A stretch of DNA of 64,000 nt from S5-A14a sp022766365 (GTDB lineage: Bacteria; Bacillota; Clostridia; Peptostreptococcales; Anaerovoracaceae), in NCBI GenBank assembly GCA_050313295.1, contig JBNPLD010000005.1. One strand, 5' to 3'. Position 1 is the first letter of the stretch; each line of letters opens with the position of its first letter. Both the position numbers and the translations under genes were made by a program. The notes beneath the pieces were generated by a model, which saw only the letters and a list, made by a program, of their open reading frames with translations, ran no database searches and was not told where the DNA came from. This document shows, piece after piece, positions 43,618-53,186 of this stretch.

Positions 43618-45621
43618 ATGAAGTGCAAATATTTGCTTTTGGGATTGGTCTGTTTAATAGTAGCTATCATCGTAAATGGGATGTCTATACTGAAAATGTA
43701 CAATATAGATTTGATGGAATACATAAATTATTCGCTACCATTTACCGACAGTGAGGAAGAATTTTTGACCAAGAAAAAAATTAGATATGGTATAAATATA
43801 AATCATGAACCATTTTCATTTATTTCAGAAGAGCACGGACAGAACAGTGGCATTATTGTGGATTATTTTAATCAACTTGCCATTGTCTTAGAAACAAAAA
43901 TGAAACCGGTCTCCTTTCAGTCTCATAGCTTAGCAAAGGCTCTGAAGGACAAACGAATAGATGCGGCGATATTAAAACGGAATGCAATGACCGAAAAAGT
44001 TTTTTTGCTAACTCAAACATTGTACATTGAAAGAAACAAAATTCTGCTGGACGGAGAATCAAAGCTCAACAAAATATCTGAGCTAAAAAATATTTCAATT
44101 GCAGTGATTGCAGGAAGCAAAGCCCACCATGATGCGAATAGATTATACCGAAATGAAAAAAATGTTAACTTCGTTTTAACAAATAGTCTGGAAGAAAGTT
44201 TTTCGCTGCTCGCGAAGGGAAACGTTGAAGCCATTTTGGGTGACGAAGCAGAAATTTCTTATCATCTAAATCAAGGCTTGAAAAGCAGACGTTTTAAGTT
44301 TTTAGACGGGACAGTTTCCCAAGAGGAAGTGTGTGTAGCGGTTAATAAAGATAATCAGATCCTTTTGGACATACTGAATAAGGGTATTCTTGAACTTAAA
44401 AAAGGGGAGCAGTTTAATCATATTCATGCAAGGTGGTTTGGTAGTCTGATACCGGAAGTGAGTGAAGTGGGATCCGTTTTTAATTACAATCTTATTTCCA
44501 ACGTTATATTATTTATATTGATACTAATTATCATGTTAATTGCATGGAACAAGACTGTTTCTCAGAAGGTTGCTGAGAGGACAGAGGAGCTAATGGAAAG
44601 CAGGACGGCATTGAGAAATGTTATGGATTCTCTGTCCGATGCTTTGGTTGTAATAAATAAGAATGGAAAAATAGAGTCATGTAATAAAAGTGCGACGGAA
44701 TTCATCGGAAAAGATTTTTCAAGCATTATTGGCAGAAATATTTCGGATTTCGATATTCTGAACGAATTTATAATACATGATGGAGAAAGGGAACCATTTC
44801 TGTATAAAAATAGACATTTTCTGGTACACAGGAAAAATTTAACATCTTCAAGTAACAATAGCATTATTAGCATTGAAGATTACACTGAAAGATATAAATA
44901 CGAAAAACTTACCCGTCAAGAAGCTAAAATGATCGCAATTGGTGAATTATTAGCAGGATTAGCTCATGAAATCAGGAATCCACTTGGGTTAATTAAAAGT
45001 TATGTATACTTAATTAGCAGGGACATTTCTAAGCCACCAAACCCTGCAGATGTTGCTGCAATAAATTGTTCTGCTGATAGAATAAATACTTTAATAGAAA
45101 ATCTACTGGGATTTTCAAGGTTATCACGTGAAAAGACAGAAGTTGTCAATGTGGAAGAACTTATCAATTCCTCATTAATCCTTGAATATAAGACTCTGGA
45201 AAAACACAATATAGATATAAACGTGGATATTAAAAGAAGTCGTATAGAAAAAATCAGAGTCAATCCGGATATTTTAAAACTATGCTTGGTAAATTTAGTT
45301 AATAATAGTATAGATGCGCTTAAAGATACCCAAACATCTCCAAAAAACATAAGCATAATTGTGTATGGAGATGAAAGTATACTAAAAATAGATATTATTG
45401 ATAATGGCGTGGGAATCAAAAAAGATTCCATAGGTTCTGTATTCAATCCGTTTTTTACCACAAAAGAGAATGGCACAGGATTAGGTCTTTACATATTGGA
45501 TACAGAGTTAAGAAGCATAAACGGTACAATATCTGTGCGGAGTACATATGGAACGGAAACATGTTTTCATGTTGAGCTTCCTATAGAGGTTGCAACAAAT
45601 AAGGAGAGTAGTTATGGATAA
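43618..45621 (+). CDS. Sensor histidine kinase with extracytoplasmic solute-binding domain
   Basis: A 667-residue membrane sensor. N-terminal membrane segment (LLLGLVCLIVAIIVNGMSIL), then an SBP-bac-3-type periplasmic-binding domain outside (about 45-275; KKIRYGININHEPFSFISEE...GIIVDYFNQLA, ending HIHARWFGS), a second membrane segment (about 290-312), a PAS-like domain (about 325-415), the dimerisation/phosphoacceptor helix with His in LAGLAHEIRNPLGLIKSY, and the ATPase domain (NLVNNSIDAL, DNGVGIKKDS, GTGLGLYI). It probably senses the substrate of the TRAP transporter encoded downstream and phosphorylates the next gene's product. Overlaps that gene by 8 bases. Confidence 0.92.
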   Translation: MKCKYLLLGLVCLIVAIIVNGMSILKMYNIDLMEYINYSLPFTDSEEEFLTKKKIRYGININHEPFSFISEEHGQNSGIIVDYFNQLAIVLETKMKPVSFQSHSLAKALKDKRIDAAILKRNAMTEKVFLLTQTLYIERNKILLDGESKLNKISELKNISIAVIAGSKAHHDANRLYRNEKNVNFVLTNSLEESFSLLAKGNVEAILGDEAEISYHLNQGLKSRRFKFLDGTVSQEEVCVAVNKDNQILLDILNKGILELKKGEQFNHIHARWFGSLIPEVSEVGSVFNYNLISNVILFILILIIMLIAWNKTVSQKVAERTEELMESRTALRNVMDSLSDALVVINKNGKIESCNKSATEFIGKDFSSIIGRNISDFDILNEFIIHDGEREPFLYKNRHFLVHRKNLTSSSNNSIISIEDYTERYKYEKLTRQEAKMIAIGELLAGLAHEIRNPLGLIKSYVYLISRDISKPPNPADVAAINCSADRINTLIENLLGFSRLSREKTEVVNVEELINSSLILEYKTLEKHNIDINVDIKRSRIEKIRVNPDILKLCLVNLVNNSIDALKDTQTSPKNISIIVYGDESILKIDIIDNGVGIKKDSIGSVFNPFFTTKENGTGLGLYILDTELRSINGTISVRSTYGTETCFHVELPIEVATNKESSYG

Positions 45622-46975
45622 CAAGAATTACCACATTCTGATTGTTGATGATGAGGTAGAATACCAAAATGTTGTTTCGAGAATCCTCAGTGCAGAAGGC
45701 TATATGACAAGTACGTGCATAAATGGTCTTGAAGCACTAAACTTCATTGAACATAATGATGTGGATCTGATTGTGACGGATATACGAATGCCGGTTTTAG
45801 ATGGTGAAGAATTAATAAAGTCTGTAATTGCAAGGGGATATAACATAGATATTCTGGTGATTACAGCATTTGGAAGTATTGAGAATGCAGTGGATGCCAT
45901 CAAGTTGGGAGTAAGTGATTATTTTGTCAAGAGTTCAAATTTAGAAGATTTGGTTTTGAAGGTAAACAGAATCTTTAGGTACAGTAGAATCAAGCGAAAA
46001 AATGAAATTTTGATAAATAGACAAAATGCAAGCCGATTTTATTTAGAATCTAAAAATGATAAATTCCGAGAAATCCTTGATATATGTAAAAGAGCCGCAG
46101 ATACGAATATAAATATCCTTATACTGGGAGAATCCGGAGTTGGAAAAGAAGTTGTCGCTAATTATATCCACAGTATCAGTAAAAGGGCTAAAGAACCGTT
46201 TATTCCGATGAATTGTCAGGTTTTCCCTGAAAGTCTTATAGAATCTGAATTATTTGGACATGAAAAGGGAGCATTTACAGGGGCAATTACTTCCAGGATA
46301 GGAAAATTTGAGGAAGCTGATCAGGGAACTTTATTCTTGGATGAAATAGGAGATCTACCTTTAACGACACAGGGCAAGTTGTTGAGAGTTTTAGAAACAA
46401 AAAAAATAGAACGTGTCGGAAGTAACAAAAATATAATTTTGGATGTCAGATATATTTTCGCAACTAACAAAAACCTTAATGATGCGATAAACAACGGCAC
46501 GTTTAGAGAAGATCTGTTTTTTAGGATTAATACTATTACTGTGAAAATACCACCTCTCAGAGATCGACGAGAAGATATACCGGAATTAATTGAATACTTT
46601 ATAAATAAAAATGTTATAGAGCAAAATAAGGGAGAGATAAAAATAGATGAAGATGTAATTCGTGTTCTTATGAGTTATAATTATCCCGGAAATGTGAGAG
46701 AGCTGCGGAATATAATTGAGCGAATGGTAGCTCTGAGTAGAGATGGAAGAATTACATTAGAGGATTTAAACACACCCGGAGGATGGCAGAGCTATAATAC
46801 AAATAGTTTGGCCAGGAGTTTAAAAGAAGCTAGAAATGATTTTGAGAAGAAATACATTGAAGAAATGTTAATCACATGTGGTAATAATGTGGAATTATGC
46901 TCCCAGCGTTTGGATATTACATCAAGACAATTATGGAATAAATTAAAACAATTCAATATATCAAGAAGAAAATAG
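45614..46975 (+). CDS. Sigma-54-dependent response regulator (NtrC family)
   Basis: A 453-residue three-domain regulator. Receiver at about 5-120 (ILIVDDEVEYQ, phosphoacceptor Asp in DLIVTDIRMPVLDG). AAA+ sigma-54 activator domain about 140-375 with Walker A LGESGVGKEVV and the sigma-54 contact loop GAFTGA, then DEIGDLPLTTQGKLLRVLE and RINTITVKIPPLRDRREDI. C-terminal Fis-type helix-turn-helix (CSQRLDITSRQLWNKLKQF). ATG 45614 has AAGGAGA at 8 bases; the longer frame from 45590 lies inside the kinase gene. It should activate the sigma-54 promoter at 47128. Confidence 0.94.
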   Translation: MDNKNYHILIVDDEVEYQNVVSRILSAEGYMTSTCINGLEALNFIEHNDVDLIVTDIRMPVLDGEELIKSVIARGYNIDILVITAFGSIENAVDAIKLGVSDYFVKSSNLEDLVLKVNRIFRYSRIKRKNEILINRQNASRFYLESKNDKFREILDICKRAADTNINILILGESGVGKEVVANYIHSISKRAKEPFIPMNCQVFPESLIESELFGHEKGAFTGAITSRIGKFEEADQGTLFLDEIGDLPLTTQGKLLRVLETKKIERVGSNKNIILDVRYIFATNKNLNDAINNGTFREDLFFRINTITVKIPPLRDRREDIPELIEYFINKNVIEQNKGEIKIDEDVIRVLMSYNYPGNVRELRNIIERMVALSRDGRITLEDLNTPGGWQSYNTNSLARSLKEARNDFEKKYIEEMLITCGNNVELCSQRLDITSRQLWNKLKQFNISRRK

Positions 46976-46982
46976 TGTTAAT

Positions 46983-47028
46983 ATATCAGTTTTACTGAAA
47001 ATAATTTCAGTGGAACTGATATTTTTTT
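46983..47028 (+). terminator. Terminator after the response regulator
   Basis: A long stem (46983-47000 with 47005-47022, two T-G pairs, loop ATAA) followed by seven T. Confidence 0.88.
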
Positions 47029-47041
47029 CGTGGAATTTATG

Positions 47042-47097
47042 TTACAGATTGTAAAATTAAATTCGACACTAAGTAAAGAAACTGTTGAATCGCAGTT
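47042..47097 (+). promoter_or_regulatory. Candidate activator sites upstream of the sigma-54 promoter
   Basis: Two dyads stand 30-90 bp before the promoter: TTACA-GAT-TGTAA (47042-47054) and AACTG-N8-CAGTT (47080-47097). The location fits enhancer sites for the adjacent regulator. Only the symmetry supports them. Confidence 0.4.
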
Positions 47098-47127
47098 ACC
47101 TGCATAGATTTTATGTTTGATAAAATA

Positions 47128-47144
47128 TTGGCAAGGAATTTGCT
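47128..47144 (+). promoter_or_regulatory. Sigma-54 promoter of the TRAP operon
   Basis: TTGGCAAG-N4-TTGCT: the -24 GG (47130-47131) and -12 GC (47142-47143) elements are exactly 10 bp apart and the only departure from the TTGGCACG/TTGCT core is one C to A. It lies 43 bp before the dctP start and a sigma-54 activator gene is immediately upstream. Confidence 0.85.
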
Positions 47145-47186
47145 ACAATTACATGTAAGAATATATTTTACGAAAGGATGTTAAAA

Positions 47187-48212
47187 ATGAAGAAAAAAAT
47201 ATCATTATTACTTATGTTTGTTTTGTGTATTGGAGCACTAGTTGGATGTGGAAATTCAAAAGGCAAGAAGACAGCCTCAGATGAAGTAATCACTGTTAAA
47301 ATAGCTCATACAGATTCATCATCGAGATCGACACATAAATGGGCTGAATGGTTAGGTAAATATTTAGATAAAGAAGCTCCGGGTAGATTCAAGGTAGAAG
47401 TTTATTCTGACGGATCATTAGGAGATACCCCTGATGCAATTGCAGGCTTGGGATTAGGAACAGTACAGATTGTTTTCGACCTATCTTCAGCGTTCACACA
47501 GATTGCAGGATATAAATCAGCATGTATAGATTTACCTTATTTATATCCGTCATATGATGAGTGGATTGAGGGGACATTTAAAAATGGCGGCTTAGAACTA
47601 TTTAATGAAACTATTGCTGATGCAGATTTTTACTGCATTGATATGTACTACAATGGTATGAGACAGCTCATATCCAGGGATAAAATATATCATAATACGG
47701 ATGATTTAAAAGGACAAAAAGTCAGAATAGCTCAAAACGATCTTAATGTGGAAATGTGGAATGCTCTTGGTGCAAACCCTACGCCGATGGCATGGGGTGA
47801 GGTAGTTACCTCTTTATCTCAGGGGCAGATTAATGCTTTAGATCATTCACTAGGTGTATTTAATGACTTTAACCTGCACGAGATTGCTCCTTATATAACT
47901 TTAACTAATCATGCATCATCTCCATTCCCAATTGTTTGCTCTAAGAAGTGGATCGAGTCGCTTGATAAGAAGGATAGAAAAGTTCTTGAGGAAGGTATTC
48001 ATAAAATGGCGAAATCTCAAAGAGATGAGGAAAGAGAAAAGGAGGCAGAATATATACAGCGATTCGAAAAAGAAAATGCAGAAGTGTATGAATTGACTGC
48101 TGATGAGATAAAAGCTTTTGAAAAGGCTAGTGAACCTGTTTATAAATGGATGCGTTCAAAGGCCGGAGATGAGATTGTTGATAAATGGCTTGCAACAAAA
48201 CCAAAAAAATAA
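47187..48212 (+). CDS. dctP: TRAP transporter solute-binding lipoprotein (DctP family)
   Basis: Extracytoplasmic binding protein of a TRAP transporter. It has a lipoprotein signal (KKKISLLLMFVLCIGALVGC, Cys near residue 20), then the DctP fold: VKIAHTDSSSRSTHKWAEWLGKYL, VYSDGSLGDTPDAIAGLGLGTVQIVF, KVRIAQNDLNVEMWNALGANPTPMAWGEVVTSLSQG (including the conserved Arg that contacts the carboxylate). So a carboxylate-containing ligand is likely, but the exact one is unknown. ATG 47187 is chosen since AAAGGA is 9 bases upstream; ATG 47178 is too close. 341 residues. Confidence 0.93.
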   Translation: MKKKISLLLMFVLCIGALVGCGNSKGKKTASDEVITVKIAHTDSSSRSTHKWAEWLGKYLDKEAPGRFKVEVYSDGSLGDTPDAIAGLGLGTVQIVFDLSSAFTQIAGYKSACIDLPYLYPSYDEWIEGTFKNGGLELFNETIADADFYCIDMYYNGMRQLISRDKIYHNTDDLKGQKVRIAQNDLNVEMWNALGANPTPMAWGEVVTSLSQGQINALDHSLGVFNDFNLHEIAPYITLTNHASSPFPIVCSKKWIESLDKKDRKVLEEGIHKMAKSQRDEEREKEAEYIQRFEKENAEVYELTADEIKAFEKASEPVYKWMRSKAGDEIVDKWLATKPKK

Positions 48213-48313
48213 TGATAACACAAGAAATGAAAAGGGGACAAATCAAATCTGTCCCCCATTATTTTAATCAACTGCAGAAAGGAGTTTGTGATTTATAAAG
48301 TCATATAAGTGCT

Positions 48314-48826
48314 ATGGAAGAAAAAAGGAAAGGCTTTTTTAATATTCTTAATAAAACTGAGGAAGTTTGTTTAGTGATAATGTTTGCCCTAATGGTTTTA
48401 GCCATTTTTTTACAGATTATTATGAGATTTGTTTTTAATAACTCTTTATCATGGTCAGAAGAACTGGGTAAATTTATTTTTGTTTGGATTTCATGGCTTG
48501 GAATAAGCATTGGGCAACGCAAAAATGAACATATTAAAATTACAATGGTAGTAGATAAACTATCACCTAAATATCAAAATATTATTGAAATTGTTGCTAA
48601 TTTCATCTTGTTAGTGATTCTGGCTGTAACTATTTATTATGCGATACTTTTAGTGCAATTTCAGCAGAATGTAAATTATGCAGGCATCAAAATAAGCTCT
48701 TCGTGGGGTTACTTATCTCTTGTCTTAGGTTGTTCATTTATGGGACTTAGGATATTGGGAAGGATTTATGAAAACTTTAGGATGCTCATAGGTAAAGATA
48801 TAGAAGAACCTATTGATAAAATGTAG
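48314..48826 (+). CDS. dctQ: TRAP transporter small membrane subunit (DctQ family)
   Basis: A 170-residue four-helix protein: helices at about 16-40, 50-68, 85-110 and 125-150, with the family marker WSEELGKFIFVWISWLGISIGQRKNEHIKI. It forms the transport unit with DctM. Located 101 bp after dctP; the intervening DNA includes AAAGGAG (48278-48284), not at a useful distance, so translation initiation at ATG 48314 looks weak. It is 17 bp before dctM. Confidence 0.9.
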   Translation: MEEKRKGFFNILNKTEEVCLVIMFALMVLAIFLQIIMRFVFNNSLSWSEELGKFIFVWISWLGISIGQRKNEHIKITMVVDKLSPKYQNIIEIVANFILLVILAVTIYYAILLVQFQQNVNYAGIKISSSWGYLSLVLGCSFMGLRILGRIYENFRMLIGKDIEEPIDKM

Positions 48827-48843
48827 TTAGGAGGAATTAATAT

Positions 48844-50157
48844 ATGGCAATAGGTATTTTGTTTATTTCTATGGCAATATTGCTTTTAATAGCAGTTCCG
48901 GTAGGGTTTGCTATTGGTGGTGCAACCATGTTATCCATGTTCACATCATCAGATTTAGATATGGTAATTAATTCTCAATATTGTTATAGCGGAATATTTT
49001 CATTTACAGTTATGGCAATACCGTTTTTCATGCTAGCCGGGTTGATAATGTCAACTGGTGGAATTGCAAAAAGAATCGTTAATTTTGCTGCTGCACTGAT
49101 TGATTTTGTTAATGGGGCAATTGGTTGCGTGAGTATAATAGCGTGCATGTTTTTTGGGGCATTGTCAGGTTCGGGTATGGCTACAGCATCAGCCATTGGC
49201 AGTATGATGATTCCGGAGATGAAAAAACGGGGTTATGATCCGGCGTATGCAGCTACGATAATCTGTTTTGGAGGAATTGTAGGACCTATAATACCTCCAA
49301 GTTTATCCTTTGTTCTGTATGGTGCTTCCACCAATGTTTCAATACCCGACTTATTTTTGGCTGGTATACTTCCCGGAACATTGATTGGAGTTATCTTTGT
49401 GGCAACAAATATAGTTATGTGTACAATCAGTAAGACTGATTTAAAGTCGAGCAATGATGTAATATTAGAAAATATACCTGCCAGGGAATTTATGAAGAGG
49501 CGGATTAAGAACATATTAATTGCCACCAAAGAAGGATTTTGGGCACTTTTATCCCCGGTAATAATTCTTGGAGGAATTTATTCCGGTGTATTTACTCCAA
49601 CTGAAGCCGCGTGTGTGTCAGTTGTATATTCTTTGATAATTAGTCTATTTGTCTACAAGGATATGACGTTGAAAGATTTGTATAAAACATTTCTTGACAC
49701 AGCCGTTTTAAATGGAGTAACATCATTTCTGCTAGGGTATTCAACTGTTTTTTCTACATTTATGACTTTTGAAAAAGTTCCTCAGGGGATAACTGAGTTT
49801 TTAACAAATGTATCAGAAAATCCTTACATAGTACTGATGTTTATAAATATTATCCTTCTTATTGTAGGTTGTTTTTTAGATACGGTTCCTGCAATAATAG
49901 TAATGGCACCAATGCTGCTGCCTACAGTTAAGGCATTGAATATAGATCCGGTACATTTCGGTGTAATAATGGCTGTTAACCTTGCTCTAGGTCTTTGTTC
50001 CCCGCCATATGGGTGTAATTTGTTTGTAGGTGCAGCCGTTGCGAAAATAAAAATGGAGTCTATGTTTAAATATATTTTGCCATACTTTATCATAGGTGTT
50101 ATTGCCCTTCTGATTATTACGTATATACCGGCTATTTCACTGGTTTTCGTAAAATAA
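48844..50157 (+). CDS. dctM: TRAP transporter large permease subunit (DctM family)
   Basis: A 437-residue ion-coupled permease with about 12 hydrophobic segments. Recognised by VPVGFAIGGATML, AIPFFMLAGLIMSTGGIAKRIV, FFGALSGSGMATASAIGSMMIPEMKKRGYDPAYAATIICFGGIVGPIIPPSL and the C-terminal PVHFGVIMAVNLALGLCSPPYGCNLFVGAAV. Sodium-driven uptake is usual for the family. TAGGAGG lies before the ATG. Last gene of the sigma-54-controlled dctPQM operon. Confidence 0.94.
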   Translation: MAIGILFISMAILLLIAVPVGFAIGGATMLSMFTSSDLDMVINSQYCYSGIFSFTVMAIPFFMLAGLIMSTGGIAKRIVNFAAALIDFVNGAIGCVSIIACMFFGALSGSGMATASAIGSMMIPEMKKRGYDPAYAATIICFGGIVGPIIPPSLSFVLYGASTNVSIPDLFLAGILPGTLIGVIFVATNIVMCTISKTDLKSSNDVILENIPAREFMKRRIKNILIATKEGFWALLSPVIILGGIYSGVFTPTEAACVSVVYSLIISLFVYKDMTLKDLYKTFLDTAVLNGVTSFLLGYSTVFSTFMTFEKVPQGITEFLTNVSENPYIVLMFINIILLIVGCFLDTVPAIIVMAPMLLPTVKALNIDPVHFGVIMAVNLALGLCSPPYGCNLFVGAAVAKIKMESMFKYILPYFIIGVIALLIITYIPAISLVFVK

Positions 50158-50851
50158 GCTAATTTAAGTTTATGCTTTTCGTACAGTCTGTTTTGATAGG
50201 TCATAGAGCAAATTCTAAATAAAGAATGGTATTCATGGCAGGATTACATGTAAAAATATAACGGTGACATAAGTCAGTACTGTAGATGAAATACAAGACT
50301 ATGTATGTGGTTTATCAGCATAAATTTTAGTTGGAGTGCTCGATATGCTTGATCAAGAGGACAGAATGGAAGCGTGGGTAGCATTAAGTATATTTCAGTG
50401 TATATTTTCGAAATGCATTTGAAAAAAGTTGGTTCAAATGACTTATCTTTCCTAAAATAGATTTTATATTACAGCATTAAACTATTGTATATAAAATGTT
50501 TGATGTTAGCAATGAATATTCCAAAATGCATATATATGATAAACATATTCGTAAAAACTAATACCAATGAAAGGAATCCCAAAAACAGGGATAAATGAAT
50601 AAAATGTAAGGAATGAACTTACAGATATATATTTTCGGCAATAACGTTTTTATCTGCCTAGGAAGTAAGAATAAGAAGATATGACCAGACACGCAAAAGA
50701 TTGCATGGTAATGCTAAACGGGGACAACCTAAATATTTATATAGTTGATATACTATAGACAGAAATCAGATATCGTGCGAAATTAAAGCGAACTCGATTA
50801 TAAATAATTAGGTTGAGATTTGCTCTAAGCACAGCCTTGAATTAAAGCAAC
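50158..50851 (+). other. Intergenic region, no gene recognised
   Basis: About 700 bp of AT-rich DNA with many stops in all frames. A short frame near 50345 (LDQEDRMEAWVALSIF) reads protein-like but stops after about 25 codons and is not assignable. It may be decayed coding DNA. Confidence 0.4.
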
Positions 50852-50880
50852 AATAAAAGGACCTAATCGGTCCTTTTATT
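50852..50880 (-). terminator. Terminator of cobO (usable from both sides)
   Basis: A 12-bp perfect stem AATAAAAGGACC/GGTCCTTTTATT with a 5-nt loop; A- and T-rich flanks suit either direction. It touches the cobO stop codon. Confidence 0.8.
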
Positions 50881-51406
50881 ATACTTCTATGCCTTTTCGA
50901 GAAGTAACTTTCCCGGTGGCATAATAATGCTTAGCTTCCTCCATATCTGTAACCAGGTCAGCTTCATCAATAAGCCATTTAGGTGCACCCCTGCCGGTGA
51001 TTACAAGCTCTGTTTTCACAGGCTTTGCCTTGAGGACTTCCATAACCTGTTCTTCGGAAAGCATTCCAAGACTCAATGGGATAGTGAATTCGTCCAGAAT
51101 CACAATATCGTATTCACCTGACCTAAGGACTTCTAAAGTACGTTTAAGTCCCCGGGTAACACCTTGCATATCAGTCTCATTCACCGGCCTATGAAATATG
51201 CAGCCGTTTGTTCCGTAAAGTTCAAGTTTAACACTATCTATATTTCTTAGAACAGAAATTTCGCTGTATTCCATCTGCTTGATAAATTGACCGATATATA
51301 CTTTAAGACCGGCGCCAACTCCACGTATTGCAAGACCTATGGCTGCTGTGGTTTTTCCTTTACCATTTCCGGTATAAATTTGAATGTATCCTTTTTTCAG
51401 TCCCAT
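50879..51406 (-). CDS. cobO: Cob(I)alamin adenosyltransferase
   Basis: Transfers adenosyl from ATP to reduced corrinoid to make adenosylcobalamin-type cofactor. It is the CobO/BtuR P-loop type: YIQIYTGNGKGKTTAAIGLAIRGVGAG near the N-terminus, IVILDEFTIPLSLGML (Walker B-like) and ELVITGRGAPKWLIDEADLVTDMEEAKHYY. The start at 51406 is chosen for GAAAGGAAG 7-8 bases upstream. 175 residues. It is alone on the minus strand, divergent from the ABC transporter; no cobalamin riboswitch could be recognised in the shared 250-bp region. Confidence 0.92.
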   Translation of the reverse strand: MGLKKGYIQIYTGNGKGKTTAAIGLAIRGVGAGLKVYIGQFIKQMEYSEISVLRNIDSVKLELYGTNGCIFHRPVNETDMQGVTRGLKRTLEVLRSGEYDIVILDEFTIPLSLGMLSEEQVMEVLKAKPVKTELVITGRGAPKWLIDEADLVTDMEEAKHYYATGKVTSRKGIEV

Positions 51407-51558
51407 TTTTTGACTTCCTTTCAACTAAATTGTAATATATATGTAACTGATAATCAAGTCAGTATGTCATTTAAATACTGCAAATTTACAATTTTCCCCG
51501 GCATGAGGATTATATGACTATGATGTTCAGCTATTTTCACAAAGTTCATAAGCTAATG

Positions 51559-51622
51559 TTTAGGGATTCTCGAATATTCTAAACAAATTCTACTGGTAAA
51601 TCGCTCTGAAAAATTGTATAAT
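51559..51622 (+). promoter_or_regulatory. Promoter region of the nucleoside-type ABC operon
   Basis: TATAAT at 51617-51622 lies 32 bp before the ATPase start; the -35 is poor. About 10 bp above it is an imperfect dyad (51559-51583, TTTAG...CTAAA around ATTCTCGAAT) that could be an operator. Confidence 0.45.
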
Positions 51623-51653
51623 TAAGACATAAAGATAACTTGAGAGGAATATT

Positions 51654-53186
51654 ATGGACAATATTATAGAAATGCTTAATATTACCAAAGAATTCCCCGG
51701 AATTGTTGCCAATGATAATATAACGCTTCAATTAGCAAGAGGTGAGATTCACGCGCTTTTAGGTGAAAATGGGGCCGGAAAGTCCACACTTATGAGCGTT
51801 TTGTTTGGCCTTTATACTCCGGAGAAGGGTATGATTAAGAAAGATGGAAAAGAGGTTGTAATCAAGGACCCGAATGACGCCAATGCTCTGGGAATAGGTA
51901 TGGTGCACCAGCACTTTAAGCTTGTTCAGAACTTCACGGTACTCCAGAATATCATTCTTGGTGCAGAAGATACCAAGAACGGCATATTGCAGCTTAAAGA
52001 TGCGAGGAAGAAGGTTGTTGAACTTTCCGAAAAATATGGACTGTTTGTTGATCCTGATGCACTTATTGAGGACATAACTGTAGGAATGCAGCAGAGAGTT
52101 GAGATACTTAAGATGCTGTTCAGAGAGAACGAAGTTCTTATTTTCGATGAGCCTACTGCAGTGCTGACTCCTCAAGAGATAGGTGAGCTGATGAAAATCA
52201 TGAAGAACTTATCCGACGAGGGGAAATCTATTTTGTTCATCACACATAAGCTTGATGAAATCAAGCAGGTTGCAAACCGATGTACTGTACTGAGGAAGGG
52301 TAAGTATGTCGGCACGGTTAATGTGGCGGATACAACTAAGGAGCAACTGTCTGAGATGATGGTAGGTCATAAGATCAACTTCAAGATAGATAAGACGGAT
52401 GCCCATCCCGGTGAGGTCATACTGGATGTGCATCATCTTTCTATGGATAAGAAGGGGACTGACAAGAAGGTCGTCAATGATGTGAGTTTCAAGGTTAGAG
52501 AAGGCGAGATAGTTTGTATCGCCGGAATTGACGGTAACGGTCAGTCGGAACTTGTGTACGGACTTACCGGTCTGGCACCTATCACTGAAGGTAAGATTAT
52601 TTTAAACGGTAAGGATATAACCAAATGTTCTGTACGAAAGAGGAATCTCTCAGGTATGGCGCATATACCGGAGGACAGGCATAAAGATGGCTTGATTTTG
52701 GATTATACATTAGCACAGAATCTTGTCCTTAAATCATATTTTAAGCCGGGATTCCAAAAGTGCGGTTTTATCAACTTTAAGAAAGTTGAGGATTATGCTG
52801 AGAAACTTGCAGAGCAATACGATGTAAGGTCAGGGCAGGGTATTAAAACCATCACAAGAAGTATGTCTGGAGGGAATCAGCAGAAAGCAATTATCGCCAG
52901 GGAGATAGAGGATAAGCCTGAACTTCTGATAGCTGTTCAGCCAACCAGAGGTCTTGACGTGGGAGCCATAGAATATATTCACAAGCAGCTGATAGCCCAA
53001 AGAGATAAGGGAAAAGCTATTTTGTTGATTTCTCTGGAGCTTGATGAAGTTCTCAATGTGAGCGACAGAATTTTGGTGATACACGAAGGGGAGCTTGTTG
53101 CGGACATTGATCCTAAGAATGCGGATATCAACCAGCTGGGACTTTACATGGCTGGATCCAAGAGAGATGAGGTGGCCTATGAATAA
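51654..53186 (+). CDS. ABC transporter ATP-binding protein, nucleoside/BMP family
   Basis: A double ATPase of 510 residues, as in the YufO/NupA branch that drives nucleoside uptake. Domain 1: GENGAGKSTLMSVLFGL, TVGMQQRVEILK, LIFDEPTAVLTP. Domain 2: degenerate Walker A GIDGNGQSEL, signature SMSGGNQQKAIIAREI, and VQPTRGLDVGA, which is typical of this sugar/nucleoside group. Its 3' end overlaps the first permease by 8 bases. The usual substrate-binding lipoprotein (BmpA-like) is not adjacent. Confidence 0.92.
   Translation: MDNIIEMLNITKEFPGIVANDNITLQLARGEIHALLGENGAGKSTLMSVLFGLYTPEKGMIKKDGKEVVIKDPNDANALGIGMVHQHFKLVQNFTVLQNIILGAEDTKNGILQLKDARKKVVELSEKYGLFVDPDALIEDITVGMQQRVEILKMLFRENEVLIFDEPTAVLTPQEIGELMKIMKNLSDEGKSILFITHKLDEIKQVANRCTVLRKGKYVGTVNVADTTKEQLSEMMVGHKINFKIDKTDAHPGEVILDVHHLSMDKKGTDKKVVNDVSFKVREGEIVCIAGIDGNGQSELVYGLTGLAPITEGKIILNGKDITKCSVRKRNLSGMAHIPEDRHKDGLILDYTLAQNLVLKSYFKPGFQKCGFINFKKVEDYAEKLAEQYDVRSGQGIKTITRSMSGGNQQKAIIAREIEDKPELLIAVQPTRGLDVGAIEYIHKQLIAQRDKGKAILLISLELDEVLNVSDRILVIHEGELVADIDPKNADINQLGLYMAGSKRDEVAYE

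Noticed and set aside
50338..50425. Short frame LDQEDRMEAWVALSIF after dctM
   Set aside because: Too short, no ribosome site and no recognisable family; mentioned only as possible decayed DNA.
51407..51653. Cobalamin or purine riboswitch in the cobO/ABC divergent region
   Set aside because: No B12-box, purine-junction or matching stem pattern could be found; only a promoter and a weak dyad are visible.
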